Part shown: piece by piece, positions 27,755 through 38,000 of the stretch | Layout of the letters: the number at the start of each line of letters is the position of its first letter | Numbering within the stretch: the first letter of the stretch is position 1 | NCBI GenBank assembly: GCA_016713925.1 | Contig: JADJOH010000008.1 | Span: 868,001 to 932,000, forward strand | Direction of reading: 5' to 3' | Origin: Bacteroidota bacterium | GTDB taxonomy: Bacteria > Bacteroidota > Bacteroidia > AKYH767-A > OLB10 | DNA length: 64,000 bases | Made by a program: the position numbers and the translations under genes | Notes under the pieces: generated by a model | Database searches by the model: none | Seen by the model: only the letters and a program-made list of their open reading frames with translations | Told to the model about the DNA's origin: nothing

Positions 27755-27981
27755 GGCAATTAAATTAGGTTTAGATGCGTGAGTTGGCGTCATCTGATTT
27801 AAGATTTACCGGACTTGATGAGATGGATAAAGTAAATATCTGAAACAATTCTGAATTCACCAAAGGAAAGTTAAGGAAGATGCAGAACTAAGAAAACAGG
27901 ACGGGTGAAACCACTAAATATATGGGTTAAGGTAAGGTGACTCTACATTACAGCCCTGGTTAATTCCTCACCAAAAAGTGG

Positions 27982-29121
27982 TTAATGAGCCAGCAATAAC
28001 TTTTGATGGAAAGTAGCTTTTCCTGTTCTAAGTTGTACCTGATAAATACCGTTTTGCAAATCGGAGGTGTTCAATTGAATGCTGTAAAATCCTTTCGGTA
28101 GAGCCGAATCTTCATCAATTGTTTTTACAAGTTTCCCGGTCAGGTCAAAAATACGTAAGGAGATATTTTCAGGTGTCAGTTTTTCAAATTGCAGTACTGT
28201 TGTTTCCTGAGCAGGATTTGGAAAGAGTGAGAAGTTTGAAAGTGCATCGGGTTCAACCAGCGCCGTTGTACTCAGGCTTGAAATGGTAATATCAGCAGTG
28301 TTCAATACTTTTCTGTCAAATTTATTTGCACCATGATTCGCCACGATAGCCACAATTTTTAAGCGATTAACATTGTAGGTGGTTGGAATCGTAATGGGGT
28401 TTGAAGTCGAATAGGGAAAGTTGATTACCGGGACCGATGCAATGACAGCGGGCGTTCCCCAGGTACCTCCTGCCAAAGGAGTTCTTTGAACATAACGATG
28501 TGGGTATTGGCTGATATAGGTTGTGCCGGCGTTATACTGTCCGGGATAATATAGATTGGCGAAATTGGCATCGTAACATTTCTGATCCCAGCCCGGACCA
28601 CTTCCTATCACACTGTCTTCAACAAGATAAATGGAAATCCTTCTGTCAGCAGCCGGCAGGGTTTGAAAAAAGGTTGCTGTTGTGGTGATACTCAGTTGTC
28701 GTGAAGATGCATTGTAACTGCCCGAAATGTCGATACCTACATCAGGTACATTTCCGGCAACGCGCTGTGCAATGGTGTCAAAACAATTCACCGGCATGTA
28801 GGGGACAGTATCTACACCGGCATAAACATCGCGGTCAATCATGATTGCAGGCGCAAAACCAAAGGTGCTGGGTTGAAAGTAGGAGGCGAAGGTAGTAGCG
28901 GAGACATTGGTCATAGAATCTACACCAAAACCGGCATGATGCGTCATGAAAACTGAATTAGAGGTGTTGTTTTCATAATACACCTGAATATCGTGCGACT
29001 TGGGTGGACAAAATCCGCAAAGATTGGTGGTAAATTCCTCCAACAGGACTTTTTTTACCTGTGCAGAAGCGGGTAAACTCAAGATGAACAGGAAGTACAA
29101 TAGAAATGTTTTCATTTTCAT
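27982..29121 (-). CDS. Omp28-like secreted protein with T9SS domain
   Basis: A 379 aa protein with a signal peptide (MKMKTFLLYFLFILSLPASAQ). The mature start VKKVLLEEFTTNLCGFCPPKSHDIQ is the thioredoxin-like opening of the Omp28-related family, with CGFC as a CxxC-type motif and a later PAIMIDR turn. A beta-rich middle follows and the end LFPNPAQETTVLQF … GIYQVQLRTGKATFHQKLLLAH is a T9SS sorting domain. Redox activity is possible from CxxC but unproven. A TATTTTTG motif lies 14 bases upstream of the start. Confidence 0.88.
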   Translation of the reverse strand: MKMKTFLLYFLFILSLPASAQVKKVLLEEFTTNLCGFCPPKSHDIQVYYENNTSNSVFMTHHAGFGVDSMTNVSATTFASYFQPSTFGFAPAIMIDRDVYAGVDTVPYMPVNCFDTIAQRVAGNVPDVGIDISGSYNASSRQLSITTTATFFQTLPAADRRISIYLVEDSVIGSGPGWDQKCYDANFANLYYPGQYNAGTTYISQYPHRYVQRTPLAGGTWGTPAVIASVPVINFPYSTSNPITIPTTYNVNRLKIVAIVANHGANKFDRKVLNTADITISSLSTTALVEPDALSNFSLFPNPAQETTVLQFEKLTPENISLRIFDLTGKLVKTIDEDSALPKGFYSIQLNTSDLQNGIYQVQLRTGKATFHQKLLLAH

Positions 29122-29134
29122 TTTTTGGGTAAGT

Positions 29135-29142
29135 CAAAAATA
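29135..29142 (-). promoter_or_regulatory. Candidate -7 element (TATTTTTG) of the Omp28-like gene
   Basis: Matches TAnnTTTG on the minus strand, 14 bases from the ATG at 29121. A TTTG on the minus strand at 29168-29171 is some 25 bases further up, longer than the usual spacing. Confidence 0.4.
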
Positions 29143-29223
29143 GCAATAAATCCTCTATTTAAGAAATCAAACCCATTATTTCCTCTTGACCTGATGGTAT
29201 TCCTCTGACATCGTTTCTTCCCT

Positions 29224-31569
29224 TCATTCTTCCATTTCTATTAAAGGCGTAGAGAGGATTTCTTTTTTACTGACATATTTATCAATGGAAAGAAGTATAG
29301 CCGGAAGTAAAATCAAATTTGTACAAGTGGATACCAATAGGGTGATCGAAATTAAAATGCCCAGGGCCACTGTCCCGCCAAAACCTGATGCAGCAAAAAT
29401 GGCAAAACCACAAAAGAGAATGATAGCTGTGTAAATCATACTAATGCCGGTCTCTTTGATAGTGATCGATATGGCTTCCGAAATACTTCGTTTATGCTTT
29501 TTCAACTCGTGCCGGTATTTGGCCAAGAAATAAACTGTTCCGTCAGAGGAAATACCAAATGCAATACTGAAAATTAAAATGGTAGAAGGCTTAAAACGAA
29601 TGCCGAGATATCCCATGATACCCGCCGTTATCACCAAAGGAATCAAAACCGGTAGTTTGGAAAGAAGAATGATCCGGAAGGAACGAAAGAGTGCAAATCC
29701 GACAATGGTAATGAGTAGTATTTCAATAATTAAGCTTTCAAAAAGATTTTTCAGCAAATAATCATTGCCTTTTAAAAACATCAAACTATGCCCTGTGAAT
29801 TTTACGTTAAATTGTTCCGGATGGAAGATAGAATCTACACGCGGTTTTATTTCGTTTAAAATTTCTTTAATTCTTACCGAACCTACATCAGCCATCTGCA
29901 AGCTTACGCGTGTGAATTGTTTTGAGGTGTCAATAAAGTTGGCCAGTTTGTTCTCCTGGCCGGCTTCGGTTGAAAAATAGTTGTTTAATATTTTCAAGTC
30001 GGCTGCTCCGGGTAAAACATAATACTTAGGATTTCCATCATGATAAGATTGATATGAAAATTTGACACCTTCCACTATGGAGAGTGGTCTTGAAAATTCA
30101 GGATAATTCAGAAATATTTTTTGAAGTCGGTTTATTTTATAGAGCGTGTTTCCGTTGTTGGCAAAAATACCATTTGGAGATTTGGTGTCTATAAATATTT
30201 CAAAGGGTAAAACCCCATGGAAGTGCTGTTCAAAAAATATCAGACCGGTATGTATAGGGTCTTTTTCAGGCATGTCATCTACTACAAAACCCTCTATGTT
30301 GATCTTACTCATTCCAACCAGACCAAGTATAGAAAGAAAGATAATGCAGATATAAATGGCATTGCGGTGATGATGGACAAGATAATCAATTTTAATCAGC
30401 AATTTGTTGATGCGTTTGCCATCCAGATGTTTAAGGTTGTTGGAGCTTGGAACCGGCAGAAAGCTAAAAATGATCGGAATTAAAATTAGTGTAATGACAT
30501 AGGTGATCATGATGTTAATCGCTGCGATCACTCCAAATTCAACGAGTAAGGAGCTGTTTGTGAAATAAAGCACCCCAAATCCTATAGCCGTGGTAATGTT
30601 GGCAAGAAACAGCGTCACACCAACAGTCTCTATGGTTCGCGTCAAAGCTTTTATTTTATTCCTGTGGATTGAAAATTCACTATGGTATTTGTTTATAAGA
30701 AAGACGCAGTTCGGGATGCCGATAACCATGATCAACGGAGCTATTAGTCCCGTGAGCATGGTTATCTTATAATCGAAAATATGAATACATCCCAATGACC
30801 AACCTACACCAATCAAAACGACTATTACAGAGAAAAAAACAGAAGTTAATGAACGGAAGAAGGCCCATAAGATGCCCGCCATGACCAGAATGGCAAGAAT
30901 TAAAAATAAAGACATTTCCTGCGAGACCTTTTGCATTAAAGCGGTGCGGATATAGGGCATGCCGGAGTAATGCAATTGTATATGATGTTTAGAAGCAAAG
31001 GCGTCGGCTTTTTCTGTGACCTGTTTTACTATTTCAATGCGATGCCTGGTGTTCAGATCTTTATTGGTAAAAGTGATCGCCATTAAAGTACTTCCGGTGG
31101 TTTTATTGTAAACTAACCCATCATAAAACGGAAGGGTCAGGATGCGGTCTTTTAAGGCTTCTAACTCATCTTGATTTTGAAGGGGCTGTAGAATAAGCGG
31201 AGTAAATTGGAATTTCGTCAAACTGTCATTGCGAATTAAAGTGTACAAATTCCCAATGGACAGCACTTCTTTTACTCCATATAACTTTTTGATTTCGGAA
31301 CCCAGGATATGCCAGTCGTTGAACTTGTTTAATTGAAAAAGATCCTTGTCCTGAAATCCTATGACCATGATACTGCCATCTTCTCCAAACATTTCCTTGA
31401 ACCGGTAATATTCAATATAGGTGCTGTCGGTATCGGGCAATACATTTGCAAATTGATAAGACATTTGGATCTTACTCGCAAAGTAGATCATTGCTGATGA
31501 AACTACCCCTAGTACTATCAGAAAGGCGATTCGATTACGAATTATTTTACGGGCAAGAAATTCCCACAT
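29224..31569 (-). CDS. MMPL/RND-family membrane transporter
   Basis: A 781 aa protein with the duplicated RND layout: a membrane helix near residue 20, a periplasmic loop (about 40-215), five helices (about 218-370), a helix near 410, a second periplasmic loop (about 425-620) and five more helices (about 625-760). Motifs of the hydrophobe exporter/MMPL branch are seen, such as GIPNCVFLINKYH and FGISSDGTVYFLAKYRHEL, which place a charged residue in the fourth helix of each half as expected for proton coupling. No periplasmic adaptor or outer-membrane gene is adjacent. Likely exports a lipid or other hydrophobic compound; the substrate is unknown. Confidence 0.9.
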   Translation of the reverse strand: MWEFLARKIIRNRIAFLIVLGVVSSAMIYFASKIQMSYQFANVLPDTDSTYIEYYRFKEMFGEDGSIMVIGFQDKDLFQLNKFNDWHILGSEIKKLYGVKEVLSIGNLYTLIRNDSLTKFQFTPLILQPLQNQDELEALKDRILTLPFYDGLVYNKTTGSTLMAITFTNKDLNTRHRIEIVKQVTEKADAFASKHHIQLHYSGMPYIRTALMQKVSQEMSLFLILAILVMAGILWAFFRSLTSVFFSVIVVLIGVGWSLGCIHIFDYKITMLTGLIAPLIMVIGIPNCVFLINKYHSEFSIHRNKIKALTRTIETVGVTLFLANITTAIGFGVLYFTNSSLLVEFGVIAAINIMITYVITLILIPIIFSFLPVPSSNNLKHLDGKRINKLLIKIDYLVHHHRNAIYICIIFLSILGLVGMSKINIEGFVVDDMPEKDPIHTGLIFFEQHFHGVLPFEIFIDTKSPNGIFANNGNTLYKINRLQKIFLNYPEFSRPLSIVEGVKFSYQSYHDGNPKYYVLPGAADLKILNNYFSTEAGQENKLANFIDTSKQFTRVSLQMADVGSVRIKEILNEIKPRVDSIFHPEQFNVKFTGHSLMFLKGNDYLLKNLFESLIIEILLITIVGFALFRSFRIILLSKLPVLIPLVITAGIMGYLGIRFKPSTILIFSIAFGISSDGTVYFLAKYRHELKKHKRSISEAISITIKETGISMIYTAIILFCGFAIFAASGFGGTVALGILISITLLVSTCTNLILLPAILLSIDKYVSKKEILSTPLIEMEE

Positions 31570-31680
31570 GTTTTTTGATTTAATCGATGTTTTTTTTCAT
31601 TTCTTCTTTTACCTGTTTCATTGTATTCTTCCCAACGAAAGTAGACAAAAAACCTGTTTCACTTTGTTTCATTTAAGAGA

Positions 31681-31718
31681 GGGGTACATCTTGTTTTTGA
31701 GACATAAGATGCACCCCT
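31681..31718. terminator. Hairpin between the MMPL gene and a small ORF
   Basis: Stem GGGGTACATCTT/AAGATGCACCCC with one A-C mismatch and a 13-base loop. TTTATT follows on + and CTCTCTT on -. It lies just behind the 40 aa ORF on the minus strand, for which it may act as terminator. Confidence 0.5.
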
Positions 31719-31731
31719 TTATTGACTGGAA

Positions 31732-31854
31732 TTAACCTAAAAAGAGTTTTAATGCGATCATGAATAGGATGACAGTTCCAATGATAGTGATTATAAATCC
31801 AATACCACCCTTGCTGTCTGTTTTGTTTTCTGAGTTAAAATCTGTATTTTCCAT
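31732..31854 (-). CDS. Small single-span membrane protein (40 aa)
   Basis: The minus strand codes for MENTDFNSENKTDSKGG followed by one hydrophobic helix (IGFIITIIGTVILFMIALKLFLG) and a stop. The polar start, glycine turn and single membrane span, together with the hairpin directly downstream, make it look like a real gene, but no family can be named. It is shorter than most gene callers accept. It lies between the MMPL gene and a small secreted protein. Confidence 0.5.
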   Translation of the reverse strand: MENTDFNSENKTDSKGGIGFIITIIGTVILFMIALKLFLG

Positions 31855-31955
31855 CGTTTGTTTATAATTTTACTAATAGATTTTCTTATGATACGTAAAT
31901 ACCGGACAGGACGTACTGTATCCAATACATCAGATGCCATGTAAGAAAGAAGAAA

Positions 31956-32330
31956 TCAAATTAATAAACTACGATAATGAATATAATAGGGAGATGTTTT
32001 AATCCCATTCGCACGATATGAAAAGAATTGGGAATAACTAAATCTCGAATAAAGTGTAGGTATAAATTGCGCACCTGTAAAATGATTCTTTTTACAACAC
32101 TTTAATTGTTGGAGGGTAGGGTTATTGTTTTCATTAACTTTTAGTGAAAGTTGTTTGATCCCCGGATAGTTAGAAAAAGTATAATTATTATTAATAACTG
32201 ATAGTTCAGAAATATCTCCAATGCATTCGTTTTGTTTTTCATGAAAAGGAATGGTGTTGCATTGGCCTTTCGAAGGCAACAATGCAAACAGCGAAAAGAG
32301 GAATAGAACAAATGTTATTTGACGGATCAT
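31956..32330 (-). CDS. Small secreted protein of unknown function
   Basis: A 124 aa protein with a signal peptide (MIRQITFVLFLFSLFALLPSKGQ). The mature part has a CNTIPFHEKQNECIGD start, a LKCCKK cysteine pair and an aromatic C-terminus (YSRFSYSQFFSYRANG). No family recognised. TACTTTTG stands 7 bases upstream of the ATG, which supports expression from this start. Confidence 0.6.
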   Translation of the reverse strand: MIRQITFVLFLFSLFALLPSKGQCNTIPFHEKQNECIGDISELSVINNNYTFSNYPGIKQLSLKVNENNNPTLQQLKCCKKNHFTGAQFIPTLYSRFSYSQFFSYRANGIKTSPYYIHYRSLLI

Positions 32331-32336
32331 TCAGTG

Positions 32337-32344
32337 CAAAAGTA
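32337..32344 (-). promoter_or_regulatory. Candidate -7 element (TACTTTTG) of the small secreted protein
   Basis: Matches TAnnTTTG on the minus strand, 6 bases before the ATG at 32330. Confidence 0.4.
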
Positions 32345-32673
32345 ATGGTTTTATTGGAATTGATTTTTATTTGTTCTTGGATAGGGTAATAGTGTCCTGT
32401 TTAATGAGTGCAAAGCCATTAGTTCTTTGAAAAAGGAAAGCCAATGTTTTTTAAAGAGTTTAGTGTTTATAAATATTGCCTTGCATTGCTATTTAGTGTT
32501 TTATAGGGCGGTTTTTCAATGGTTTTCGATTTAGTTAAAAATCATGTCTGCAAAAACTTGTGGTTTTGTTTTACGAATAAAGATTGCACGAAATTAATTA
32601 CTCCATTTTCCATATCGGGGCTAATTAATTTCCCCAAACTTTTTTCGGTTTTAATCTCTATCCTGTTGATGTG
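32345..32673. other. AT-rich gap without recognised genes
   Basis: Several hundred bases of low GC sequence. I see no coding frame with protein character, no strong hairpin and no repeat shared with the rest of the window. Confidence 0.5.
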
Positions 32674-32865
32674 TTAATAGTTTTTGAATTGAGGTTTATC
32701 AAAATCCAGACTTGAGCCCGGACCGTTAGGGGGTGGAGGTGGAACAGGGAGTTCAGGATTTGCAGGAGTTTTAGGGGGTGTTGCGGGCACAGGATGCTCA
32801 GGTGGAGAAGGAGCAGTACCGGGTTCGGGTTTAAGAGGTCGTTCAGGAATAGGTTGTTGTGACAT
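32674..32865 (-). CDS. Small proline-rich protein (63 aa)
   Basis: About one third of the residues are proline (for example PEPGTAPSPPEHPVPATPP and PVPPPPPNGPG), with a polar C-terminus SLDFDKPQFKNY and no signal peptide. A TATCTTTG -7 motif 18 bases upstream of the ATG supports it as a real gene, and the codon pattern keeps the proline frame. Another frame of the same stretch (32658-32912) is open but has no protein character. Function unknown; proline-rich peptides of this type can act as linkers or ligands of WW/SH3-like domains, which is only a guess. Confidence 0.5.
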   Translation of the reverse strand: MSQQPIPERPLKPEPGTAPSPPEHPVPATPPKTPANPELPVPPPPPNGPGSSLDFDKPQFKNY

Positions 32866-32882
32866 GCTCGTTTGTTATTTCT

Positions 32883-32890
32883 CAAAGATA
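32883..32890 (-). promoter_or_regulatory. Consensus-like -7 element (TATCTTTG)
   Basis: A very good match to TAnnTTTG on the minus strand, 17 bases before the proline-rich ORF. Confidence 0.45.
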
Positions 32891-33315
32891 CAAAGGATTC
32901 GTAAGGATTCATTGTTCAAACTTAAAGTTCAACATTTGTCTAATGAGTTACCCGGAGAAGATCCTGTTTATGTATAAATACAATCCTTGCTTTTTCCGGA
33001 AGTGATTTTTTCATCTGTAACCGCCTGCTGATACTTGAAAATATGGACAGCAAGAATAATTGTTTTACATGTGGTATGAATTGAAACTGAAAAAGGATTG
33101 ATATTCAGAGATATGAAGTCCGGAAGATGTTAGCAAATTTATTACCTCCAATTTTACTAAACACTTGTAACTTAAGGTAAATACAACTAATTTGCGGAAT
33201 ATTTAGAGCCTTGTATCCTATAATTTATAAATATTTAATACCGTTTAATCTTATTTGATCATTCGAACCTGCGCAAGAGCAATTCAATCTGATAAATCGC
33301 CTAACCCAATTGTAT
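32891..33315. other. Gap upstream of the split sortilin-type adhesin
   Basis: About 425 bases between divergent genes. No ORF, RNA gene or clear hairpin was seen. The stretch is AT-rich near 33180-33240, where the promoter of the + gene would be expected, but no clear TAnnTTTG was found. Confidence 0.5.
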
Positions 33316-33618
33316 ATGAAAAAAAAATTACACATCATCTCCCTTTGCTTTTTTGTATTATGTCTCCTGAATATTCCCCGTTCTCTGGGCCAGGAATCCA
33401 TTCCAACAGTACCTTCCAGACAAACTGTTGCAAAGGAAATTGAACGCGAAAGAGCACTCGCACGTGAAAAACGTGGCGACAAGAGAACAAAATTTGAGAG
33501 AAAAAGAGATGGAGCGTTGCAAGCTATTCAGCGCGACGTGATGATGATGAAAGATCCTGCTCTGGGAATTGTTCCCGGCGAACGAATTCTTGTTGCTAAA
33601 AATACAAAGATCAATTGA
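33316..33618 (+). CDS. Sortilin-type adhesin, N-terminal fragment of a split gene
   Basis: The ATG at 33316 (MKKKLHIISLCFFVLCLLNIPRSLGQ) gives a signal peptide; the TTG at 33310 is unlikely. The mature part is a charged, helical linker (KEIERERALAREKRGDKRTKFERK) ending …GIVPGERILVAK. At the A5 run 33598-33602 the sense continues one frame over (KYKDQLMQSSANLGPLTGVSWDEQGP), so the stop at 33616-33618 is a frame artefact or a lesion. It belongs with 33615-35021 and 34867-38838 as one gene of about 5.5 kb. Confidence 0.75.
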   Translation: MKKKLHIISLCFFVLCLLNIPRSLGQESIPTVPSRQTVAKEIERERALAREKRGDKRTKFERKRDGALQAIQRDVMMMKDPALGIVPGERILVAKNTKIN

Positions 33619-35021
33619 TGCAATCTTCTGCCAATCTGGGACCGCTTACAGGAGTCTCGTGGGATGAGCAAGGCCCAAATAATCAGGGCGGTCGTACACG
33701 TGCTTTGATGGTTGATCCGAATGATGTGAGCGGAAATACTGTTTTTGCAGGAAGTGTAAGCGGAGGTTTATGGAAGACGACCAACATCAATGCAGCATCT
33801 CCGGTATGGACGCCTGTGAATGATCTTCTCAGTAACCTGGCTGTTATTTCTATTGCTTATGATCCGACCAACACACAAGTCATGTATTTCTGTACAGGAG
33901 AAGGCTATAACAATATTGATAATGTCAGAGGACTTGGTGTTTTTAAAAGCACGAATGGGGGAGTGACCTGGACACAGATTGCATCCACCAATAATGCAAC
34001 ATTTTATTACTGTCAAAAAGTGGTAGTGAATAGTGCGGGGGTGGTTTTTGTTGCCACTTCTTCCGGTGGATTGCAACGTTCGGCTAATGGTGGAACCACC
34101 TGGACAAAGGTACTGGGATCGGGTCTTTTAATAACAGGTGCTTCGAGTAATTTTTGCTATGATGTTGAAATTGCCGCTGACGGTGATGTGTATAGTTCCT
34201 TAGACGGTTCTGTACATAAATCCACGAATGCAGGAGTTACTTTTGGTGCTGCTCAAACAATTGGAGTAGCCGGAAACAGAATTGAGTTAGCTTGTGCACC
34301 CAATGATTCGAATTATTTGTATGCTGTTGTTGAAGCTGGTGGTGTTGTTGCCGGCATTACCCGAACAATTAACGGTGGAACTTCATGGACAGTTAGAACT
34401 GAACCGGCCGATGTTGATCCCGATATTCTTGCTGCTGATTTTTCCAGAGGGCAAGCATGGTATGATTTAACTGTTGCAGTTGATCCAAATAACAAGGAAA
34501 GAGTATTCGTTGGTGGTATCGATCTTTTTGTGAGTACAGATGGTGCCGGAACATGGTCTCAGGTGAGTCATTGGTATGGAGGGTTTTCACTTCAAAATGT
34601 ACATGCTGATCAGCACAATATTGTTTTTCAAAATGGAAGTTCCAGTATTGCTTATTTTGTGAATGATGGTGGAGTTTATCGTAGTACCAATGCGAATGTT
34701 GCTGTTCCCACTATTGTTGATAAATCATCCAGTTATCGTACTGCTCAGTTTTACGCCTGTGCCATGCATCCTACAGCCTTAACACCTTATTATCTCGCAG
34801 GTTCTCAGGATAACGGAACACATAAATTTGTAGCTTCAGGAATACAGGCCACCACACAAGCAACAGGTGGAGACGGTGCTTTTTGTCATATCGATCAGAA
34901 TCAACCGCAGTTTCAATTTACACAATATGTCTATAACGATTATTATCGTTCTAGTGATGGAGGAAATACGGACCAACGTAGTCACCGCCGGTGGTTCATT
35001 TATCAATCCTTCCGACTATGA
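33615..35021 (+). CDS. Sortilin-type adhesin, beta-propeller fragment of a split gene
   Basis: A 468 aa open stretch without its own credible start (TTG). It has a sortilin/BNR-type propeller: GPNNQGGRTRALMVDPND, GVFKSTNGGVTWTQI, LQRSANGGTTWTKV, VHKSTNAGVTF, TRTINGGTSWTV and DLFVSTDGAGTWSQV, the SxDGGxxW Asp-box repeat seen at least six times. Sense ends at …NDYYRSSDGGNT (about 34970) and continues in the next frame (NVVTAGGSFINPSDYDD). Extracellular sugar- or protein-binding propeller by family; no catalytic residues of sialidases seen. Confidence 0.8.
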   Translation: MMQSSANLGPLTGVSWDEQGPNNQGGRTRALMVDPNDVSGNTVFAGSVSGGLWKTTNINAASPVWTPVNDLLSNLAVISIAYDPTNTQVMYFCTGEGYNNIDNVRGLGVFKSTNGGVTWTQIASTNNATFYYCQKVVVNSAGVVFVATSSGGLQRSANGGTTWTKVLGSGLLITGASSNFCYDVEIAADGDVYSSLDGSVHKSTNAGVTFGAAQTIGVAGNRIELACAPNDSNYLYAVVEAGGVVAGITRTINGGTSWTVRTEPADVDPDILAADFSRGQAWYDLTVAVDPNNKERVFVGGIDLFVSTDGAGTWSQVSHWYGGFSLQNVHADQHNIVFQNGSSSIAYFVNDGGVYRSTNANVAVPTIVDKSSSYRTAQFYACAMHPTALTPYYLAGSQDNGTHKFVASGIQATTQATGGDGAFCHIDQNQPQFQFTQYVYNDYYRSSDGGNTDQRSHRRWFIYQSFRL

Positions 35022-38000
35022 TGATGCAAATAATAAAATGTATGCAGCCAGTACAACTAATCAATTTGTCAGATGGGATGATCCACAAACAGGAGGTACA
35101 TTTGTTACCGTTGCCGCTGCTGCATTGAATGGATGGGTTTCCGCAGTGAAAGTATCTCCAAACACGGCGAACAAAGTTTTCTTTGGAAGTGATAATGGTC
35201 GTGTGGTACGGGTAGAAAATGCCCATACCGGTGCACCAACTATTACTAATATCAGTACCGGACTACCTGCAGGCGCTTATGTTTCTTGTGTAGAAGTGGA
35301 AACCGGAAACGATAATCACTTATTGGTTACGTTTTCCAGTTATGGTGTGAACAGTGTTTGGGAAAGTACCAATGGTGGTACCAGCTGGACGTCTGTAGAA
35401 GGGAATTTGCCGGATATGCCCATTCGTTGGGCACTCTTTAACCCAAACAATAATGATCAGGTACTTTTAGCTACTGAATTGGGTGTATGGAGTACGGATA
35501 ATCTAAATGCCGGTGCAACAGTATGGGGTGCTACCAATTCCGGTCTGGCTAATGTCAGAGTAGATATGTTGCAATTGCGCCAAAGTGATAAGTATGTTAT
35601 AGCTGCAACACATGGAAGAGGATTATATGCATCTGATTTATTTACTGCCGCTACAGCTAACTTTCATTCAGATATTCAATTGTCTTACATTAATAAATCC
35701 ATTCAATTTATCAGTGATAGTTATCAGGCCACTACATGGTCATGGAATTTTGGTGATGGAACTCCTGCATCTGCTCTTGAAAATCCAACGCATAGTTATG
35801 CTGTTGCCGGTAAATATAATGTTACACTTACCATCAATGGCGGCGCTTCGGTATTAACAAAAAATTTATACATTCATATTCTTCCTAACAGAGGAACTCC
35901 ATATGTTGTCGCTTCAGATGGCGGTACATTTGAAATTAATCCGAACGATTTTGGTGCGCAATCCATCAGCGGAAATGTGAACAAATGGGAGAGGGGAGTG
36001 CCGGCAAATGCATTGGTCACGGTGAACTCTCCGGTGAATGTTTGGAAAACTGATTTAGATGCGGATGTTACAGAAGGTGATTATGCATGCGCTTTGCAAA
36101 CTCCATCTTATAACATGACAGCAGCCGGAACCTATACCCTGCGATTCAGAAGAAGCATGGAAGTGATTTTTTGTAATGCACCCATTGCAGTTCAACTTCA
36201 ATATTCAACAGATAGAGGAGCCTCGTGGACCCGATTAGGAGTAGATGCAGATGCCAATGCTACGAATTGGTATAACAGAGGGCCATCATCAGGTTGTCCG
36301 ATTGATGCAGGTATTTTTGCTGATCAATACGGATGGACAACAACTTCAAATAATACGTTGTGTACTTATAATTTAACAACCGGTGTTCCTGCACTGGTGG
36401 GTCAGGGAGAAGTGACTTTCCGTTTTGTGTTGTCTGTTAAACCCGGATACGGTGCAAGTTCTTATTTAGCAGATGGATTTATGGTGGATGACTTCGAAAT
36501 TCTTGGACCTGTAAATAGTCCTTTCGGTGGTGGCGTAGCAAATATTATTACTTCTGGCACACTCACTCCATTTTCTGCATGTTCCGGGACAGCTTCTGCG
36601 CAACAATCCTTTACGGTTTCCGGATCAGGACTTACTACCAATTTAATAGTAACACCACCCACAGGATTTGAGGTTTCCTTAACTTCAGGCAGTGGATTCG
36701 CGAGTTCGTTGTCGCTCACACCGTCATCAGGAAATGTAAGCACTACTACCATTTTTGTGAGAATGGCATCAACTGCAGTGGGAACTCCTTCAGGAAACAT
36801 AGTTTGTTCAACAACAGGAGCTACTCAAAATGTATTTGCCAGCGGTACGGTGAATGCTTTGCCGACACCATCTATAACTGGTAGTTTAACATTTTGCACC
36901 GGCGGTTCTACCACGTTGAATGCAGGTTCGTTTTCAAGTTACCTTTGGTCGACAGGCGCAAATACTCAAACTATTGTGGTGAATACAGCAAATACGTTTA
37001 CTGTAACTGTCACCAATGGGAATGGATGTACCGGATCTGCAAGTGCAACAACTTCAATCACACCTATTACTCCACCAACAATTACTTCATCCGAAAACTT
37101 GGTGTTAATGTCCCAGGATTTTGAATCAGGCGCCTTACCTCCCGGATGGACAGCTACGGGATTATGGCATATAACCAATGCATGTGTTACCGGAGCTCCG
37201 CCTAATCCCACCCGTTGGGCCTATTATGGAATTGATGGTTCCTGCACATTTAATAATGGTGGTACTCATTCAGGAAATCTGACTTCAAATACAGTCGCTA
37301 TTCCTGCTGCTGCAACTTCAGCAACATTAAGTTTTAAATATGCTTATAACGGAGAAGGAGGGGCCTATCCATCGGGATATGATAATTCTGCTTTGCTGAT
37401 CAGTGTGAATGGAGCTGCCTTTACACCCATTTTTAATTTGAGTACCACAGGATCCGGCGGTAATTGGCTGAATGCATCTGTAAATCTGGCACCTTATGCC
37501 GGAAGTACAATTGCATTGCAATGGAATTTTAATACGGTCGATGCTATTGGTAATAGTTTTCTGGGATTGCAATTAGACAGTATTTCCATTAAAGCAAACA
37601 ATGGTTTCACATTTTGTAGTGGGGGATCCGTCAGTCTTAATGCTGCTGCAGGGTACAGTAGTTATATCTGGTCAACAGGTGCTAACACATCCGGAATTTC
37701 AGTAGCAACTGCAGGAAATTATACTGTCACTGTTACTTCAGGCTCCTGCACTTCAAGTGCGACAGCAATAGTTACCGTTAACCCCAATCCGACTCCGGCG
37801 ATCACTGGGAACATTGCACAGTTGTTATTTTATGAGAATTTTGAATCGGGTAGTTTGCCTTCCGGATGGTCTGTAACCGGCCTCTGGCACGTAACCAATG
37901 CCTGCGTCTCCGGTACTCCGCCAAATCCGAATTATTGGGCGTATTATGGACAAGATGGAACTTGCAACTTTAATACAGGTGTAACGAATTCAGGAAATAT

